Shown piece after piece: positions 35,621 through 48,063 of a stretch of DNA of 64,000 nt. The DNA lies in the NCBI GenBank assembly GCA_030272585.1, contig BSYQ01000005.1, forward strand, positions 124,001-188,000, given 5' to 3'. The stretch comes from Bryopsis sp. KO-2023 (lineage: Eukaryota > Chlorophyta > Ulvophyceae > Bryopsidales > Bryopsidaceae). The notes under the pieces are model-generated. The model was not told the DNA's origin, made no database searches, and saw only the letters and a list, made by a program, of their open reading frames with translations. The position numbers and the translations under genes are program-made. Each line of letters starts with the position of its first letter. Position 1 is the first letter of the stretch.

Positions 35621-38523
35621 ATGGGCTCGATCAATTCAAAAAACGACTCGTGGACGTCCATCCAGTGGGACTTCAGCATTGCAGCGGGGAAAAAAATCGG
35701 GCCGAAAGGACGCTACACCCTGGTAACCTGAAAACTCCAGATTTTTCGCCACGTGTTGTTTCAGACGGTTTTTTTTTATCCCCACACTAAAAAAACTCGA
35801 TTCAAGGTTTCGTCACTGGTTCGATCGCCTGCGTCTCCTCTTAGTTTTGTTCCGGGACACCGCCACACGATGTGCATGAAGAGGTTTTGTTGAGATTCGA
35901 TGGCGGCTCTTTCTTTTTGGTCGCGATATTTTGGGGACCGTTCAGCATAGTGGAGGGGGCCGAAAATAACAGCACTCTCGATCCTGATCTGGCTTGTTTG
36001 ATTTCCCTTTGCACTTCATGTTCGCAGGATCACCGGATCGGGGGCGGAAATTTCGGCGAAGTGTATAAAGCGAAGGACAATTTAAATGGCGACTTCGTAG
36101 CGATCAAATTTTTAACACGTGGGCATAATCTGGTGAGTTCATCCTCCTATTATGTTCATATGTTTCTGAAAAACAAAATGAGGTAATGAGGTTTGGGTGC
36201 AGAATGGAAAAAATTGCTTGTTTCTGAAAGCTTTATTTGGTTGGTTGGTTTAGAATCCCGTGTATGTCAGACGCGAAATTATGAACCACAGGAGCATGTC
36301 ACATCCTCACATAATTGAATTCAAAGAGGTAATGTTGTTTCACAGTTTTTATTTCTTTTTAATTTTCTTGCTGTTTGTTTTATTATTTTTTTGAAATACA
36401 TGTAAAAATTCCTCCAAAGCGAGTCTATCCAACACAATATTTATTTGTTTACACCTCGGCCATTGATTTTTTTTTCCAAAAAATTATGTGTCAAGGAGTA
36501 AAATAAGTACTCTTTCCCTAAAAAAAAACGAAGAGAATTTCTTCCCTTTTCTTTTCTCGAAAAGAACCAAGTAGTATTAAACCGCCACCCGAAAGCTTTG
36601 CTGATATCAGACGGCTGTGTGTTGTTTTGGGCCCTCATTAACTTGGTTTCGGTGATATAGGTGTTTTTGACAGACAAGCACCTGTGCATTGTTATGGACT
36701 TTGCTGCTGGGGGAAATTTGCAAAGCTACGTGACGAAGCACCGATGTCTGAGTGAGGACAAGGCCAGATGGTTCTTCCAGCAACTCATCTTGGCATTGGA
36801 TTACTGCCACAAACAGGTGCACCACGCAAAATAGCTTTCAAAAAATGTATTGTTTTGTTGTGCAGTACAAGCATCGTTTCATCTTGGGTGAAAATATGTG
36901 CCATGGAAAAGAAAGTTTGATGGATTTTGTTTGCTTTGTGGCTTTTGTCTACTGGAAATAAAATCTGAAAAGAATTTTTATGCTTTATTTTACTTTTCTT
37001 GTTAAAAAGGACATCGTGATTAGAGACATCAAGCTGTCCAATATTCTTCTGGACGAACATCAAACAAAAATCATGTTGTGCGATTTTGGATTCAGCAAGG
37101 TGTGGAAGAAAGTGCTGACCAAAAAATTAAAAATAAACACCAGCATAAAGAAACAATTATTACCATTTCCATGGTGGATGCACAGTAAGAGCCCTTTCTG
37201 ATTTTTAAGATGGTCGTGCATCCAAAAAGGAGAAAAATGAATTTCAAATGGCTGTTGGATTTCACATGCACCTTTTCAGACATTGCTTTGTATTCAAATA
37301 ACACTCTGGACAATTTTTGGCAATCCCCCCAAAAAAGCCCCAGGGTTTTACCACTCACACGTTTTGAGGGCTTGTTCCACAGCATACTTTTTTCATTGCT
37401 GAAAGCTCCTGAAATTCCTGATGTGTATTTTATTTATTTATTTATTTATTTGGGGAAAGAAGCCCTGCTGGAGTTGAAAAATAAGTGTGGATACTGGCAG
37501 AAACAAAGAAACGGAAAAAAGGAATTAGAATTTTTTGGGGGCAACAATACAAATACTTCACCCCTGTTTTGATTTTTTTTTCCCCCTTTTTTTTCAGCAT
37601 TGTTTCAGGGATTCTCGATCCACAACTTTCTTGGGTACAGACCCTTACTTACCACCAGAAATGCTGGTGAAAGCATTTGGCGGGGTCCCCGGTGATAGTG
37701 TGTACGATGCCAAGGTAACTGCTGGTCAGCCAGTAAAATAGGTTCAAAAGTAAAAAAGAAAAGACAACCAAAATGATTTTTTTTTCAGTAAACAATTTTT
37801 ATTCACTTAGAACTGCTAACTGGAGAAAGGTTACTAATGGATTCCCTGCTGCGATTCCAATTGAACTAATAAAAATAACTAGGTAGCTACTGTACATTAG
37901 GAGTGTTATATTGCAAATCGAAGCTGTGGTTAATAGGTTTTCTGGAACATTTATTTTTTTAAGAATGTGAAAACCTGATACAGAAATTCGATATTTGGAC
38001 CTGTGGCATCGTTCTGTTCACCATGCTGATGGGAAGGAACCCCTTCTACAACATTCGGGACCCCGCCCCCAGCCGCAGAAAGCAAATGTACGGAAGGATG
38101 ATCAATTTCAAGAAACGCTCTAAAACCATGAAAACCCAAACCCTGTCCACCTCAAAAGAGGCCATTTCCGAAAGGTGCACCGATTTCCTGGACAGAATTC
38201 TGGACCTCAATCCAGCCACCAGAATTTCCGTGGAAGGGATCATGAAGCACAGTTGGTTTTCCGAGAATCTGCCCCCCACGTTCTTGGAGTACAACGAAAC
38301 GCAGGGTTTGTCGAAAGATCGATCGCTGTACCTCAGCAAAAAAGAGATTGAGGAAATGATTGGGCTTGCCAGAGATAATTTTGACTTCCCGATGGCCTCT
38401 GATAGTAGGACCAGCCTGGCGCATCCTGCCCAGCCGGAGGATCAACCATCCAGGGAAATCCTTGTAGAAACAGAGACGTTTATTGCCCACAGAAGGGCGT
38501 TTTCAGTTGGTATGGTGGAGTGA
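35621..38523 (+). CDS. SnRK2-like serine/threonine kinase, copy 2
   Basis: Seven exons: 35621-35722, 36028-36132, 36254-36328, 36661-36816, 37010-37099, 37598-37714, 37984-38523; 394 residues. Motifs: IGGGNFGEVY, VAIKF, HPHIIEF, a shared segment SEDKARWFFQQLIL, VIRDIKLSNILL, CDFGFSK, TFLGTDPYLPPE, DIWTCGIVLF. HRD is again IRD. The N-terminus MGSINSK fits the N-myristoylation consensus (Gly2, Ser6, Lys7), suggesting membrane attachment. The tail is about 40 residues longer than in copy 1. It was probably produced by inverted gene duplication, since the first six exon lengths are identical (102, 105, 75, 156, 90, 117). Confidence 0.9.
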
Positions 38524-40195
38524 TTTTTAAAAGGGGAAAAAAAAACGGATCAAAATACCAAAAAAAGAAAAAAAAAATACACACAAAGAGAATAAAAGAT
38601 TCGTTGATTGTCCGTGGAATGATTTGGAGCAGGTGGGGGTGGGAGAACTGTTGACCAAAAAATGAAAAAAGTTAAAAAGAGTGGTGAAAAAGACAGAAAA
38701 AAATACTATTCGTGTGTGTGTGTGGTAAGAAAGAGAGAGCTGATGGTAGAAATTTATTTTTGTCGAATGAAAATACATCTATAGAGCAGAAATGCTGCTG
38801 CTTACTGTTTTGATGATCCCAAACGATTTCCTTCAAAGAAAAAAACAACAACAAAGAAGAATGTTTGAAATGTTTGTTTGACATGGGCTGGCATGCCCTG
38901 TTTAGAGTTTTTTTATTTCACCACCAAGAGAAAATTTCAAGGGAAAATGAACTCCGTCCTAAAATCTACCAAGTATGGGTTTTGACACTTGGGTCTGTGG
39001 GTGTGCCTTTTTTTTTCTTTCAAACTGGGTTGTTTGAAGTTGATAATACTGAAGGATTACTGTAGAATTGCATTTTACACACGGAGTATTTTTCGGGTTA
39101 ACAGCAAGGGGGGTCAGAGTCATAGATGGTCGTCTTCTCCCACCCAGAAGTAAAAAAGGGGAAAAAAATGTGAAAAGAGCATTGGTGCTGTCTCTTCTTT
39201 TGTTTTGTACAACTGCAACTGCAACAGTTGATGTCAGATTGTTTTGCTTTTTCCTGATATAAAAACAAGCTTTTTCTTGGTAACTTTTTTTGGTGGTGGT
39301 AAGGGAGTTTCAAGATGTTTTCTGTTTTTTTCATAATACAAAATATACCATGTACAAGTTGCATTTCTTGTGTTCACTAAGGAAAAAAAAATAGATTAGA
39401 AATAATTGGATTCAATCGAGACTATTGGGAGACAAGGTTTTAATTCTGTTTAAAAAACCTGTGACAAAAATATACGACAAAAAAACCCTGCACTTGGGGG
39501 CAATTCCAAGTCGGCAAAAGGTTTTGAAAAAAAAAGTTTTTATTTATTTTACTGGGGAGCATCAGGGTTTTCGCTTTAAAACAAAAAAAAACAAAAAAAC
39601 AAAGTGTATTTGTGGTTTGATGAGGATGGGCTGTTTCAGTGGGAGGAGTTGAAAAAAAACTTCGACAGGATTGACAGAGAACAGCCATCAGTGTGTTGCA
39701 AAAATTGAACGATATGATCTGTGCTTTCCCATTCCAGTGACACTTTTTTGACTTAGAATTGTGTTGGGAGGGAGGGAAAAAAAACAAAAAACAGGATTCT
39801 TATTTTCTATAAAATATATATTTTGGACAAAGATTGACACAGTTGAGGTTATTTTGTTGTGATCGGTTTGTAAAGCAAATTTGATTGAATACATATCATG
39901 GTAGGGAAGGATGCATGCAGTTTTCAGTTCAAAAAGGGGTTGAAGCAAAATGGAAAAACCACGCTTACAAGAGATGTGCAGGGAAAGAATTATGCATTTT
40001 CCCTTGGTATGTACAGTAATTCACCTCTTGCCAGCATTATTATTGGATCGTGTTCACCAGGGCGCACAGCCCTTCAACTCTTTTGTCAAAAGAAGGAAAC
40101 GCGCTCACAAGACTGAACCAAACAAAATCCTCCACCAAAGAAACAACCAACAGAGACGACAAGTTGGGTTACAACTTTGCGAATGGCAGAGTTGG
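38524..40195. other. Intergenic region after kinase 2
   Basis: No supported gene. A decayed piece of repeat W lies at about 39790-39870, followed by AAAGCAAATTTGATTGAATA (about 39875-39895), which also occurs at about 60006 in duplication arm 2. Confidence 0.5.
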
Positions 40196-40693
40196 TGTAG
40201 TTTCCTGGTGAACATTATGCGCAGAGTCGGAGAAGGGGTGGCGGACGGTTCAGTTTCGAGAGAGAGAGACACGCAGAGTCGCGTCGACACGAACACGCAC
40301 AATCGTAGGGGCTTCCAACAGCCAACCGTCTCAACACAAACTTCGAATAAACACAGAAACCGTTACAAACAACAGCGAACTCAGTCCCCCTAATATACCC
40401 CAGCCTGGGTATCCGAAACGCCACCCTGCAGCACCCCTCACGAACACAAACCCACGACTCACTCGCCTGTCACCCCAGACGCCAGAAAAACGCCCCCTCG
40501 CAAACACTAACGTCCACACGCCCCCAGGCGCCAGAAACGGAGACGTCGCCCGACCTGCCAAAAACTCGCGCTGTCGCTGATGACTAAGAAGTGTGTCCAC
40601 CAAACGATGCAAAAACCAGAATCTACTCAACTGTCCCAGCTAAACACTAAACAATCAAACAGATTCGACTGAAAGATGCCCCTCCAAACCACA
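40196..40693 (-). repeat. 3' LTR of outer element
   Basis: 498 bp copy of the 5' LTR; the outside base begins the GTTGG target duplication. Confidence 0.95.
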
Positions 40694-40749
40694 TGTGCCC
40701 ACCTGCTACCCACTGTGCAAAAAAGACCTCCAAGAATAAATAAAAAAAA

Positions 40750-41929
40750 TCAGAAGAATAGTTTGAGAAAATCAGAGTGGATTATGATCCTCCGACCATC
40801 TTCCAGATTCACCCCATACCGAGTGTCACTAATGATCTCCGCGATGCGGCCAGGGCCAACCCACAGCGGACGAAGCTTTCCGCGCATCATCGACGATCGT
40901 GTGAGATCATAAACCCAAACCTGCTGCCCCAGGCGATAGTGCACTCGAGTGCTCTTGCGATGCCGATTCCAGTGCGCCCGGCGTTTTTCCATCCGATAAC
41001 GAGCAGCTGCCCAGGCCTCTTCCCCAGCCTCCCAGGCATCGCGTGGGGTCATGCGTGTGACGTCACACATCATGGTGTTGCATGCGTCCTGCACGTCCGA
41101 GACGATCTCCCACCAGCGTGAGTGACCAGTGTCCACCAGCATGCGCCTGAGTCGCTCAAGAATTTTCCTGTTCATCCTCTCCACAGCGCCATTTGCGCGG
41201 TGAACGTGGGGTGGTGTATAGATCATTGTCACACTTCGCCCCCGAGCCCAGTCATTCAGTTTGCGGCCAGCGAACGAACTGGCGTTGTCGCACATGATGC
41301 GTCGCATCACTCCTCGGTCCACACTCCATTTGTCTAGAGCCTGTAGTGCGTTTGCAGTGTTTGCTGCAGTGGAAAGATGCAACTGTGAGTAGCGAGTGAG
41401 GTTGTCCACAATGACGAAAATGTGAGAGTAGGGACCATTCTTTGAGAATGGGCCGAGGTAGTCGACAGAGATAAGATCGTTTGGGCGGAGGGGATCCTCC
41501 ACATGTCGGAGTGGGAAACTCTGCTTCAGTGGGGCGAATTGTTGGCACGGTCGACATTCCTTGATACGGTTTTGAGCGAAAGATGTCGACAGTGGGATTT
41601 GCAATAATTTCGCCCTCTCCAAACACCCACTCAACCCTGGATGCCCGTGGTGGATAAGTTTCCACTCCTGATCAGTACAATTTTGGGGCATCACCACCAT
41701 TGCACATGCCGCGACGATTGGTCGCGACAACAAATCGGCGCCGCGATTCACATCGCCTGCAATAAATTCCACTTTCAACAAAGGCTCATTAGAAAGCAGC
41801 CACGACCACAGGCGAGCCTCCCTTATGTCGTTAGTGGTTATATCCTGGCTCTCCAGCTTAGATGCAAGTGCATGGTTATCCGTCTTGACGACCAAAGGCA
41901 AACTCCCTCGGAATGATTTAGTGCGGGCG
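40750..41929 (-). pseudogene. Pol C-terminal part (RNase H end, integrase) of outer element
   Basis: Begins with the rest of RNase H (VVKTDNHAL, ADLLSRP). Integrase has an HHCC zinc domain (HHGHPG ... CRPCQQF), the core Asp in VDYLGPF, the second Asp in IMCDNASSF and Glu in NGAVERMNR, then a C-terminal domain (GQQVWVYDL, RPLWVGPG). It ends at 40750, 57 bp before the 3' LTR. Confidence 0.88.
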
Positions 41930-41934
41930 CAAGC

Positions 41935-42505
41935 TGAAACGGCTGACTTAGTAGGCGAAGATCTAGGCGGAAAACAGAGGTTACAGTCTGAGAGTTCCAG
42001 GTAGTCGCGGACTGACTGGAATGGGGTAGTTACGTGATGCTCAATGAGAGGCTGAAACGTAGTGAAAAGAGTTCGAACCAGGTTCAGTATATTCAGTGTC
42101 AGGTCTCAGATGGCTGAGAGTTTGGGTAGAGAGTCGGGAGTCAGACTGAAAGGAGCTTCAGTCTGGGTCCTTAGTCTAGAGGTTATCAAGGGTTATAAAG
42201 GGTTAGTCGGAGCTCTGGCTAGAAGGGCTGAGCTGAGAAATGATAGAGACGTTTTGGGGAGAGCTAGATGATAGCTAGTATTTGTAAGGTTAGGAGATGG
42301 GCTGGGAGTTTCTAGAAGCTCTGGGCTGAGAGTATAAAAGGCTGGGGATCGTTGTAAAGAACAAGCTTGTTGAAATAAGATTCAGTTGTATACTCTCGTG
42401 TCTCAGACCTTTCTTACAGAACTTCTGGTCGTCTCCCAACGTGTTGTGAAGAACGGGTTAAGTGGCGGCTGGAAGTATTCAGCCTCAGGAAACAAATCCG
42501 TTTCA
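41935..42505 (+). repeat. 5' LTR of Ty3-type element
   Basis: 571 bp with 8-bp inverted ends TGAAACGG/CCGTTTCA; it includes a TATAAA-like box (AGTATAAAAGG near 42330). Confidence 0.95.
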
Positions 42506-42506
42506 C

Positions 42507-42521
42507 TGGTTTCGGAGCGAG
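42507..42521 (+). promoter_or_regulatory. Primer-binding site of Ty3-type element
   Basis: TGGTTTCGGAGCGAG, 1 bp after the LTR; shares TGGTTTCGGAGC with the other two LTR elements. Confidence 0.85.
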
Positions 42522-42526
42522 TTTCT

Positions 42527-42757
42527 ATGCCTATAATCAGAGAAGAAGAATACTGGTTTGGCGAAGAAGGAGATCCTAGGTTACTGCTTGTAGACCTCTG
42601 GCTGGAAGAGAACCCGTTGGAAGTTCTGCACATAGGCGAAGACAATAGTGATACTGAAAGCACAGGATCAAGCGAATCGAGAACTGAGACGGAGGCGACA
42701 GTTGATCTTCCGCTTACCCCTGAAACCCCAACTCAGGAGGAACCCCAACATCAGTGA
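42527..42757 (+). CDS. Small acidic ORF 1 of Ty3-type element
   Basis: 76 residues from MPIIREEEYWFGEEGDP. Acidic, with a Ser/Thr/Glu-rich C-terminus and no recognised domain. It is the first ATG-led ORF after the primer-binding site; the frame is also open back into the LTR. Its TGA stop overlaps a GTG (GTGA) that opens ORF 2. Whether it is translated separately is inference. Confidence 0.6.
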   Translation: MPIIREEEYWFGEEGDPRLLLVDLWLEENPLEVLHIGEDNSDTESTGSSESRTETEATVDLPLTPETPTQEEPQHQ

Positions 42758-43068
42758 GTTCGTTGTCTATGGACCCTTGGCTGGCTCACCTTCTCGATCT
42801 TTATTACAGAATAGAGTGGCAGTATCCCGACGAGGAGCTGGGATTACCGATTGTGCGGAGGGAAGCTAGGAGGAACGAGGTCCAGTTGAACTACGAAGAA
42901 CTCGACCTACTCTGCTTCCTGAAAGAGCTGGAAGAACAGGCTGACAAGGAGAATCAGCCAACCCCAACTACCGAGTCACCTCTCGACTTTCCCACTACAT
43001 CAAGGTTTTACCGCTACGACGAGGAGGAACGGAACTCCTTGGCCCTGACATCGCTTTTTCACCAATGA
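42754..43068 (+). CDS. Small ORF 2 of Ty3-type element
   Basis: Frame opens at the GTGA overlap with ORF 1; the first ATG is at 42769 (MDPWLAHLLDLYYRIEWQ). About 99-104 residues, acidic, with NYEELDLLCFLKELEEQ helix-like sequence. No known domain. Its TGA overlaps the ATG of ORF 3 as ATGA at 43065-43068. Confidence 0.6.
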   Translation: MSSLSMDPWLAHLLDLYYRIEWQYPDEELGLPIVRREARRNEVQLNYEELDLLCFLKELEEQADKENQPTPTTESPLDFPTTSRFYRYDEEERNSLALTSLFHQ

Positions 43069-43424
43069 AAGAGGAGAGGATCCACGAACTAAACGACACC
43101 TACCAAGTAAAGTGGACGCTCGCGCAGCCAGGAGTACATAACGTACGGGGGCACGAGCAAGAGCCGGTTGTGAACTCAGAGGGTCTGGAAATCCCAACTA
43201 TCAGACCTCTGGGTTTGTTTGGCGACAAGTTTCTGCAGCTGACCCAAGAGGAGCGGCAGATCGTGAGGACGTGCACCGGAGATCCAGAGAGGAAGAGGGT
43301 TCCAGACACCCTCGTAAATCAGGAAGGAGAGTCAGTGGAGCTCCTTGATCGGAAAAGGCAGTCGAAGAAAGTTAGGGTATCCGAATTTACCTATCCGCGG
43401 AATACCCTAACCGAGGATTTTTGA
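43065..43424 (+). CDS. Small ORF 3 of Ty3-type element
   Basis: 119 residues starting MKEERIHELNDTYQVKW at an ATGA overlap with ORF 2. Mixed charge with a basic patch (DRKRQSKKVRV) near the C-terminus. No known domain. It stops 7 bp before the gag ATG. Confidence 0.6.
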   Translation: MKEERIHELNDTYQVKWTLAQPGVHNVRGHEQEPVVNSEGLEIPTIRPLGLFGDKFLQLTQEERQIVRTCTGDPERKRVPDTLVNQEGESVELLDRKRQSKKVRVSEFTYPRNTLTEDF

Positions 43425-43431
43425 GGCTGAG

Positions 43432-44427
43432 ATGGAGCAACAGGTGGCTGAGTTGAGGGCGGCGTATGAGGAGGTAATGGGAAGGTTGAACCGAGTGCAA
43501 GGCGTGGTCGAAGAAGTACCGGGAATGCTGAGCACGGCGGTCAATGAGGCTGTGGGAAGCTCCATTTTGGAGCAACTAACCGACAAAGTGGGAACAGCAA
43601 TCGGGGCGGCAACTGCAGCACAGGCTGGAACGGCGGCTGGAAGTGGTGGTCGAGGTAATGACCTGAGAAGCAAGCCAGCCCGACCTGATCTGTGGGGAGG
43701 CAGGCAGAATGACCCTCCTATCCAGGACTGGTTGTTCAGCCTCCGAGTGCATTTTGACGCCACCCACGTCGAAGATGGAGTCTCGAAACTCCGCCTGGCA
43801 GGATCTCTACTGAGAGGGCCAGCCGCGACATGGTGGAGGACAAGAGTGGAGGAGTCGGAGACTGATGGAGGCCGACCTTTGCCGACGTATGAGGACTTCT
43901 GTGAGGAGCTGAAAAACCAGTTCGGAGAACCACATTTTTTGCGCCGCACACGGACAGAATGGGCGAATTTACGCCAAGGCGGAATGTCTGTGCGGGAATA
44001 CACGCATCGCTTTAGGCAGCTGATGTTGTATATTTCCGACGCATCGGAGGGCGAAAAAATACACAGGTTCGTCGATGGTTTGCGAGGGAGGGTTGGTATC
44101 GAGACCGACCTCCAAAACCCCAAGACCTTGGATGAAGCTATTCGAGTGGCGGAAAGGTGGGGAGGAGCTCAATCTGGGAGTTCGATCTTGAATCGAGATC
44201 GCGGCGGCGGCGGCAGCAGCGGCGGCGGCGGAAATCGCAGATCGGATCACATGGAATTGGACTACGTCGGAAGAAGGCGACAACAGAGACAGCAGAAACA
44301 GCGAGGTGATAAAGAGAGAGAAAGAAATAAGCCAGTCTGGAAGAAAGAAAAAGCAGACGGAGAGGTGAAGTGTTACAAGTGTGGGCGTCGAGGGCATTAC
44401 GCTCGAGACTGCCCCTCGCGAAAATGA
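43432..44427 (+). CDS. Gag of Ty3-type element
   Basis: 331 residues. N-terminal coiled-coil ([19 protein letters not shown]), then a Retrotrans_gag capsid-like region ([41 protein letters not shown]), a Gly/Ser linker and a zinc knuckle [14 protein letters not shown] just before the end. The stop TGA overlaps the pol ATG (ATGA, 44424-44427). Confidence 0.92.
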   Translation: MEQQVAELRAAYEEVMGRLNRVQGVVEEVPGMLSTAVNEAVGSSILEQLTDKVGTAIGAATAAQAGTAAGSGGRGNDLRSKPARPDLWGGRQNDPPIQDWLFSLRVHFDATHVEDGVSKLRLAGSLLRGPAATWWRTRVEESETDGGRPLPTYEDFCEELKNQFGEPHFLRRTRTEWANLRQGGMSVREYTHRFRQLMLYISDASEGEKIHRFVDGLRGRVGIETDLQNPKTLDEAIRVAERWGGAQSGSSILNRDRGGGGSSGGGGNRRSDHMELDYVGRRRQQRQQKQRGDKERERNKPVWKKEKADGEVKCYKCGRRGHYARDCPSRK

Positions 44428-47400
44428 GTATGTTAGGTAAACTCGCAGGGTGTGAAGTTAAGGGGAAGCCTGCGAGTTCGAGGAATTCTAGGAATTCGAG
44501 GGATTTTTCGTTGGAAGAAACGTCCAAGGAACCGACTAGACCTGATAACCAAGATAACCTAGAAGTCCATTCATTTGATGGGACAGATTTAGACATGACT
44601 AAGTTCGGATTTCTAGCAGTGGCTGAAACTGATAACCGAACTAGACAACTGATTACTGTGAAAGGGGAAATCTCAGGTTTTGCAGCTGAGATATTAATAG
44701 ACTGTGGAGCAACTGATTGCTTTTTGGCTCGGAAATTTTGCGAGAAAAATAAGCTGGAATTAGAAGCACAAGAAGAAAAAGTTAGCCTGGCTGGGGGAAG
44801 TACCTTAGAATCTAAAGGGAAGATCAGGGCTACTCTCAGATTTGGAGATTTTGCTAGTAGGGAGATTTTTCATGAAATGTCTCTTGCTAAGTATGATGCT
44901 ATATTGGGAAAAACTTGGCTGGCTAAGCATAATCCCCGGGTTGATTTTCGAACGAATGAGGTAGTGGTTTCAGACGGGCTGAAAGAACATTTGATTCCTC
45001 CGGCAAACCCCGGAGAGGAGGAAGAGGAACAGTGTGTGCTGATGGTGTTTGAAACATGTTTGAACAGAACTGACTCTGAACAAAATGTTTCCAGACAAGC
45101 TGAACTTACAGCAGAAATCAGACAGGAATTTCCTAACACTTTTGTGGAAGAATTACCCAGTGAGATACCCCCTTCCAGAGGTATCGAACACACGATCCAG
45201 TTGGAACCAGGCACGGTTCCACAAAGTAAAGCACCTTATCGACTAGGCATCAAGGAAATGGCAGAACTGAAAACTCAGATTGCAGCCATGTCGGAAAAAG
45301 GGTTTATTCGACCGAGTAGATCACCTTGGGGAGCACCGGTAATTTTTGTACCGAAGAAGAACGGGAAACTACGCATGTGTGTAGATTATCGGGCATTGAA
45401 TAAGGTGACGGTGAAAAACGCTTATCCGATTCCGAGGATAGATGAACTGATAGATCAGCTTCATGGCGCAAAATACTTCTCAAAAATAGATTTGTGTTCG
45501 GGATACTATCAAGTCAGGATGGCGAAAAAGGATTGGGCGAAAACTGCTTTTCGAACTAGATATGGATCTTACGAATACACAGTTATGCCAATGGGTTTGA
45601 CAAATGCACCAGCAACTTTTATGAATGTGATGAACGATGTTTTTCGACCACATCTGGATAAGTTTGTTATAGTTTATCTCGATGATATCTTAGTTTACAG
45701 TCGGAACTGGGAAGAGCACAAGGAACATCTTAGACAAGTGTTTCAGCTACTCGAAAAACACAAACTTTACGTTTCACCGGACAAATGTGATTTGGGGATG
45801 ACAGAAGTCGAATTTTTGGGACACATAGTCGGAAGAGAGGGACTCTCCGTGGTACCTAAGAAAGTTTTAGCCATTAAGGAGTGGGCACAACCTCAGACAG
45901 TTCGGGATATTAGGTCGTTTTTGGGTTTAGCGAATTATTATCGGAAATTTATTAAGGGATACTCTGGGATTGCAACGCCGTTACATGAACTAACAAGGAA
46001 GGAAGTTAAATGGCAGTGGACTGAAAGTCAGGAGAAAGCGTTTCAGACGCTAAAGAAGAGCATGCAGGAGGCACCTGTGTTAATAATTCCAGATCCGGAG
46101 TTGAGTTTTGAAGTAACTACAGACGCATCGGATTTTGCTATTGGAGGAGTTTTGACGCAAGATCAAGGTCAGGGGCAACAACCAGCCGCGTTTGAAAGTC
46201 GGAAATTAAATTCAGCTGAGAGGAATTATCCGACACACGAAAAAGAACTGTATGCGATAGTCTATTGTTTGAAAACTTGGCGACATTATTTGGGGGCGAG
46301 GAAATTTGTGGTTCACACGGACCACGCTCCGCTGAAATATATTCAGACGCAGCCTAAATTATCCAGTAGACAGGCTAGGTGGATGGAAACTTTACAGGAA
46401 TTTGATTTTGAGATTAAATACAAACCTGGAAAAGAAAATACAGTTGCAGATGCATTGAGTCGAAGGTCGGAAATGGAATTAAACGCTGTGGCAAAAGTCC
46501 GAGCAGGCGTAGTATTTCAGGATCAGGTTAGACTTGCGTATCAAGGGGATGAACATTGCAGAGAAGTTATAGCTAATTGGGAAGCTGGTGAAAAAGATCC
46601 GCGTTATAGGTGGGATGGCACAAAATTGTGGTATAGTCTGAAAGACAAATGGTTTTGGTATATTCCAAAGGACAAAGAAATTAGACAAACAGTGTTGGCT
46701 GAATGTCACGATCAGGCTGGACATTTTGGGAGACACAAGACTGTCGCAAATGTTCGAAAAAGATATTATTGGCCTAGATGCACTGAGGATGTCGAACGAT
46801 ATGTTAGGACTTGTGTTGGTTGTCAGAAAAACAAGTCTAGCACTCAAAAACCATTGGGGTTATATCAGCCAATTCCAGTTCCAGACGAACGCTGGAAAGA
46901 AGTTTGTTTAGATTTTGTGGGACCTTTACCTATGACACAAAAGGGTCATGATTATTTAGTGGTTATGGTCGACCGTTTTAGTCGAATGATCCACTTGGTA
47001 GCCACCACTACTGCAGTTACAGCTAGTGGGGTAGCTGAAATTTTCTTTGATACAATTTTCAGACATCATGGGTTGCCAGAGGCTATTATTTCCGATCGAG
47101 ATACTCGTTTTACAGGCCAGTTTTGGCGAAAACTGTGGGAATTAGCGGGAACTCGTTTAGCCATGTCATCGGGATATCACCCTGAAACTGATGGAATGAC
47201 TGAAAGGGCAAATCGAGTAGTCGGAGACATGTTGCGAATTTATATTTCGACCATAGGGGGTGATTGGGACACTAAATTAGTGGCGGCTGAGTTTGCTTAT
47301 AACTCATCCGTTCACTCATCAACAGGTTTTACACCTTTTTATTTGGTTTATGGGCAACATCCCAGATCCCCTCAGGATTTGTTAGACTCAGGTCCAGTTT

Positions 47401-47969
47401 CAGATGAATGGTGGACAGTTTGGGCTAAAAGTTTACAGCTGGCTCGGAAAGCGATTTTGAAAAGCCAACAGCGACAGAGGGCTGTCGCAAACCGAGGGCG
47501 GAGGGATGCAAGTTTTGCATTAAATCAGTATGTCTTTTTATCGACAGCTGATTTACCTTTACCGCCAATGATGGGCCGGAAGTTGGTATCTAAGTTTTGT
47601 GGACCTTTTAGAATTATTGATATTGTGACATCAGTAACTTACAGGTTGGAACTTCCTAATCACTGGAAAATACATGATGTTTTTCATGTTTCCAAGCTAA
47701 AAGCATTTGAAGATGGATCAGAAGAGTTTCCAGCCAGGGCTATTTCTCCACCTCCAGATCCAGTGGTGTTGGAAGGAGTCGAGGAATATATCGTCGAAAA
47801 GATCAAGACACATCGAACCAAACGGCGGAAAAAGAAGAATGTGACAGAGTACTTGGTTTCCTGGGAAGGATACGGATCGGAAGAGGACCAGTGGCTCCCG
47901 TCACATCACTTGGGTAATGCGCAGCAAGTGCTGCAGGAGTATTTACGTCAAAAATCTTCCATGGACTAG
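44424..47969 (+). CDS. Pol of Ty3-type element (PR-RT-RH-IN-chromodomain)
   Basis: 1181 residues from the ATG overlapping the gag stop. Protease IDCGATD near residue 93 (DCG instead of DSG/DTG), RT with YLDDILVYS at 418, RNase [11 protein letters not shown] from about 566, integrase HHCC from about 762 (CHDQAGH ... CVGCQKNK) with [16 protein letters not shown] and MTERANR. It ends in a chromodomain (EYIVEKI ... [17 protein letters not shown]), which typically guides integration to modified histones. Pol lies in the -1 frame to gag but there is no slippery heptamer at the overlap, so stop-restart translation is more likely than frameshifting. Confidence 0.95.
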   Translation: MSMLGKLAGCEVKGKPASSRNSRNSRDFSLEETSKEPTRPDNQDNLEVHSFDGTDLDMTKFGFLAVAETDNRTRQLITVKGEISGFAAEILIDCGATDCFLARKFCEKNKLELEAQEEKVSLAGGSTLESKGKIRATLRFGDFASREIFHEMSLAKYDAILGKTWLAKHNPRVDFRTNEVVVSDGLKEHLIPPANPGEEEEEQCVLMVFETCLNRTDSEQNVSRQAELTAEIRQEFPNTFVEELPSEIPPSRGIEHTIQLEPGTVPQSKAPYRLGIKEMAELKTQIAAMSEKGFIRPSRSPWGAPVIFVPKKNGKLRMCVDYRALNKVTVKNAYPIPRIDELIDQLHGAKYFSKIDLCSGYYQVRMAKKDWAKTAFRTRYGSYEYTVMPMGLTNAPATFMNVMNDVFRPHLDKFVIVYLDDILVYSRNWEEHKEHLRQVFQLLEKHKLYVSPDKCDLGMTEVEFLGHIVGREGLSVVPKKVLAIKEWAQPQTVRDIRSFLGLANYYRKFIKGYSGIATPLHELTRKEVKWQWTESQEKAFQTLKKSMQEAPVLIIPDPELSFEVTTDASDFAIGGVLTQDQGQGQQPAAFESRKLNSAERNYPTHEKELYAIVYCLKTWRHYLGARKFVVHTDHAPLKYIQTQPKLSSRQARWMETLQEFDFEIKYKPGKENTVADALSRRSEMELNAVAKVRAGVVFQDQVRLAYQGDEHCREVIANWEAGEKDPRYRWDGTKLWYSLKDKWFWYIPKDKEIRQTVLAECHDQAGHFGRHKTVANVRKRYYWPRCTEDVERYVRTCVGCQKNKSSTQKPLGLYQPIPVPDERWKEVCLDFVGPLPMTQKGHDYLVVMVDRFSRMIHLVATTTAVTASGVAEIFFDTIFRHHGLPEAIISDRDTRFTGQFWRKLWELAGTRLAMSSGYHPETDGMTERANRVVGDMLRIYISTIGGDWDTKLVAAEFAYNSSVHSSTGFTPFYLVYGQHPRSPQDLLDSGPVSDEWWTVWAKSLQLARKAILKSQQRQRAVANRGRRDASFALNQYVFLSTADLPLPPMMGRKLVSKFCGPFRIIDIVTSVTYRLELPNHWKIHDVFHVSKLKAFEDGSEEFPARAISPPPDPVVLEGVEEYIVEKIKTHRTKRRKKKNVTEYLVSWEGYGSEEDQWLPSHHLGNAQQVLQEYLRQKSSMD

Positions 47970-48063
47970 CTCCTGTTTTCCTGAGTTCGGGTTGAGTGTG
48001 TGCGAGTGCGAGTGTGTGCGAGAGACAGTTTGGAGTTCGAAAAAGAAAAAGAAAGCAGACAAC

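Noticed and set aside
44370..44423. Upstream start of Ty3 pol at 44370
   Set aside because: It is a non-ATG opening inside the gag zinc-knuckle frame overlap. The ATG at 44424, overlapping the gag stop, is the simpler start.
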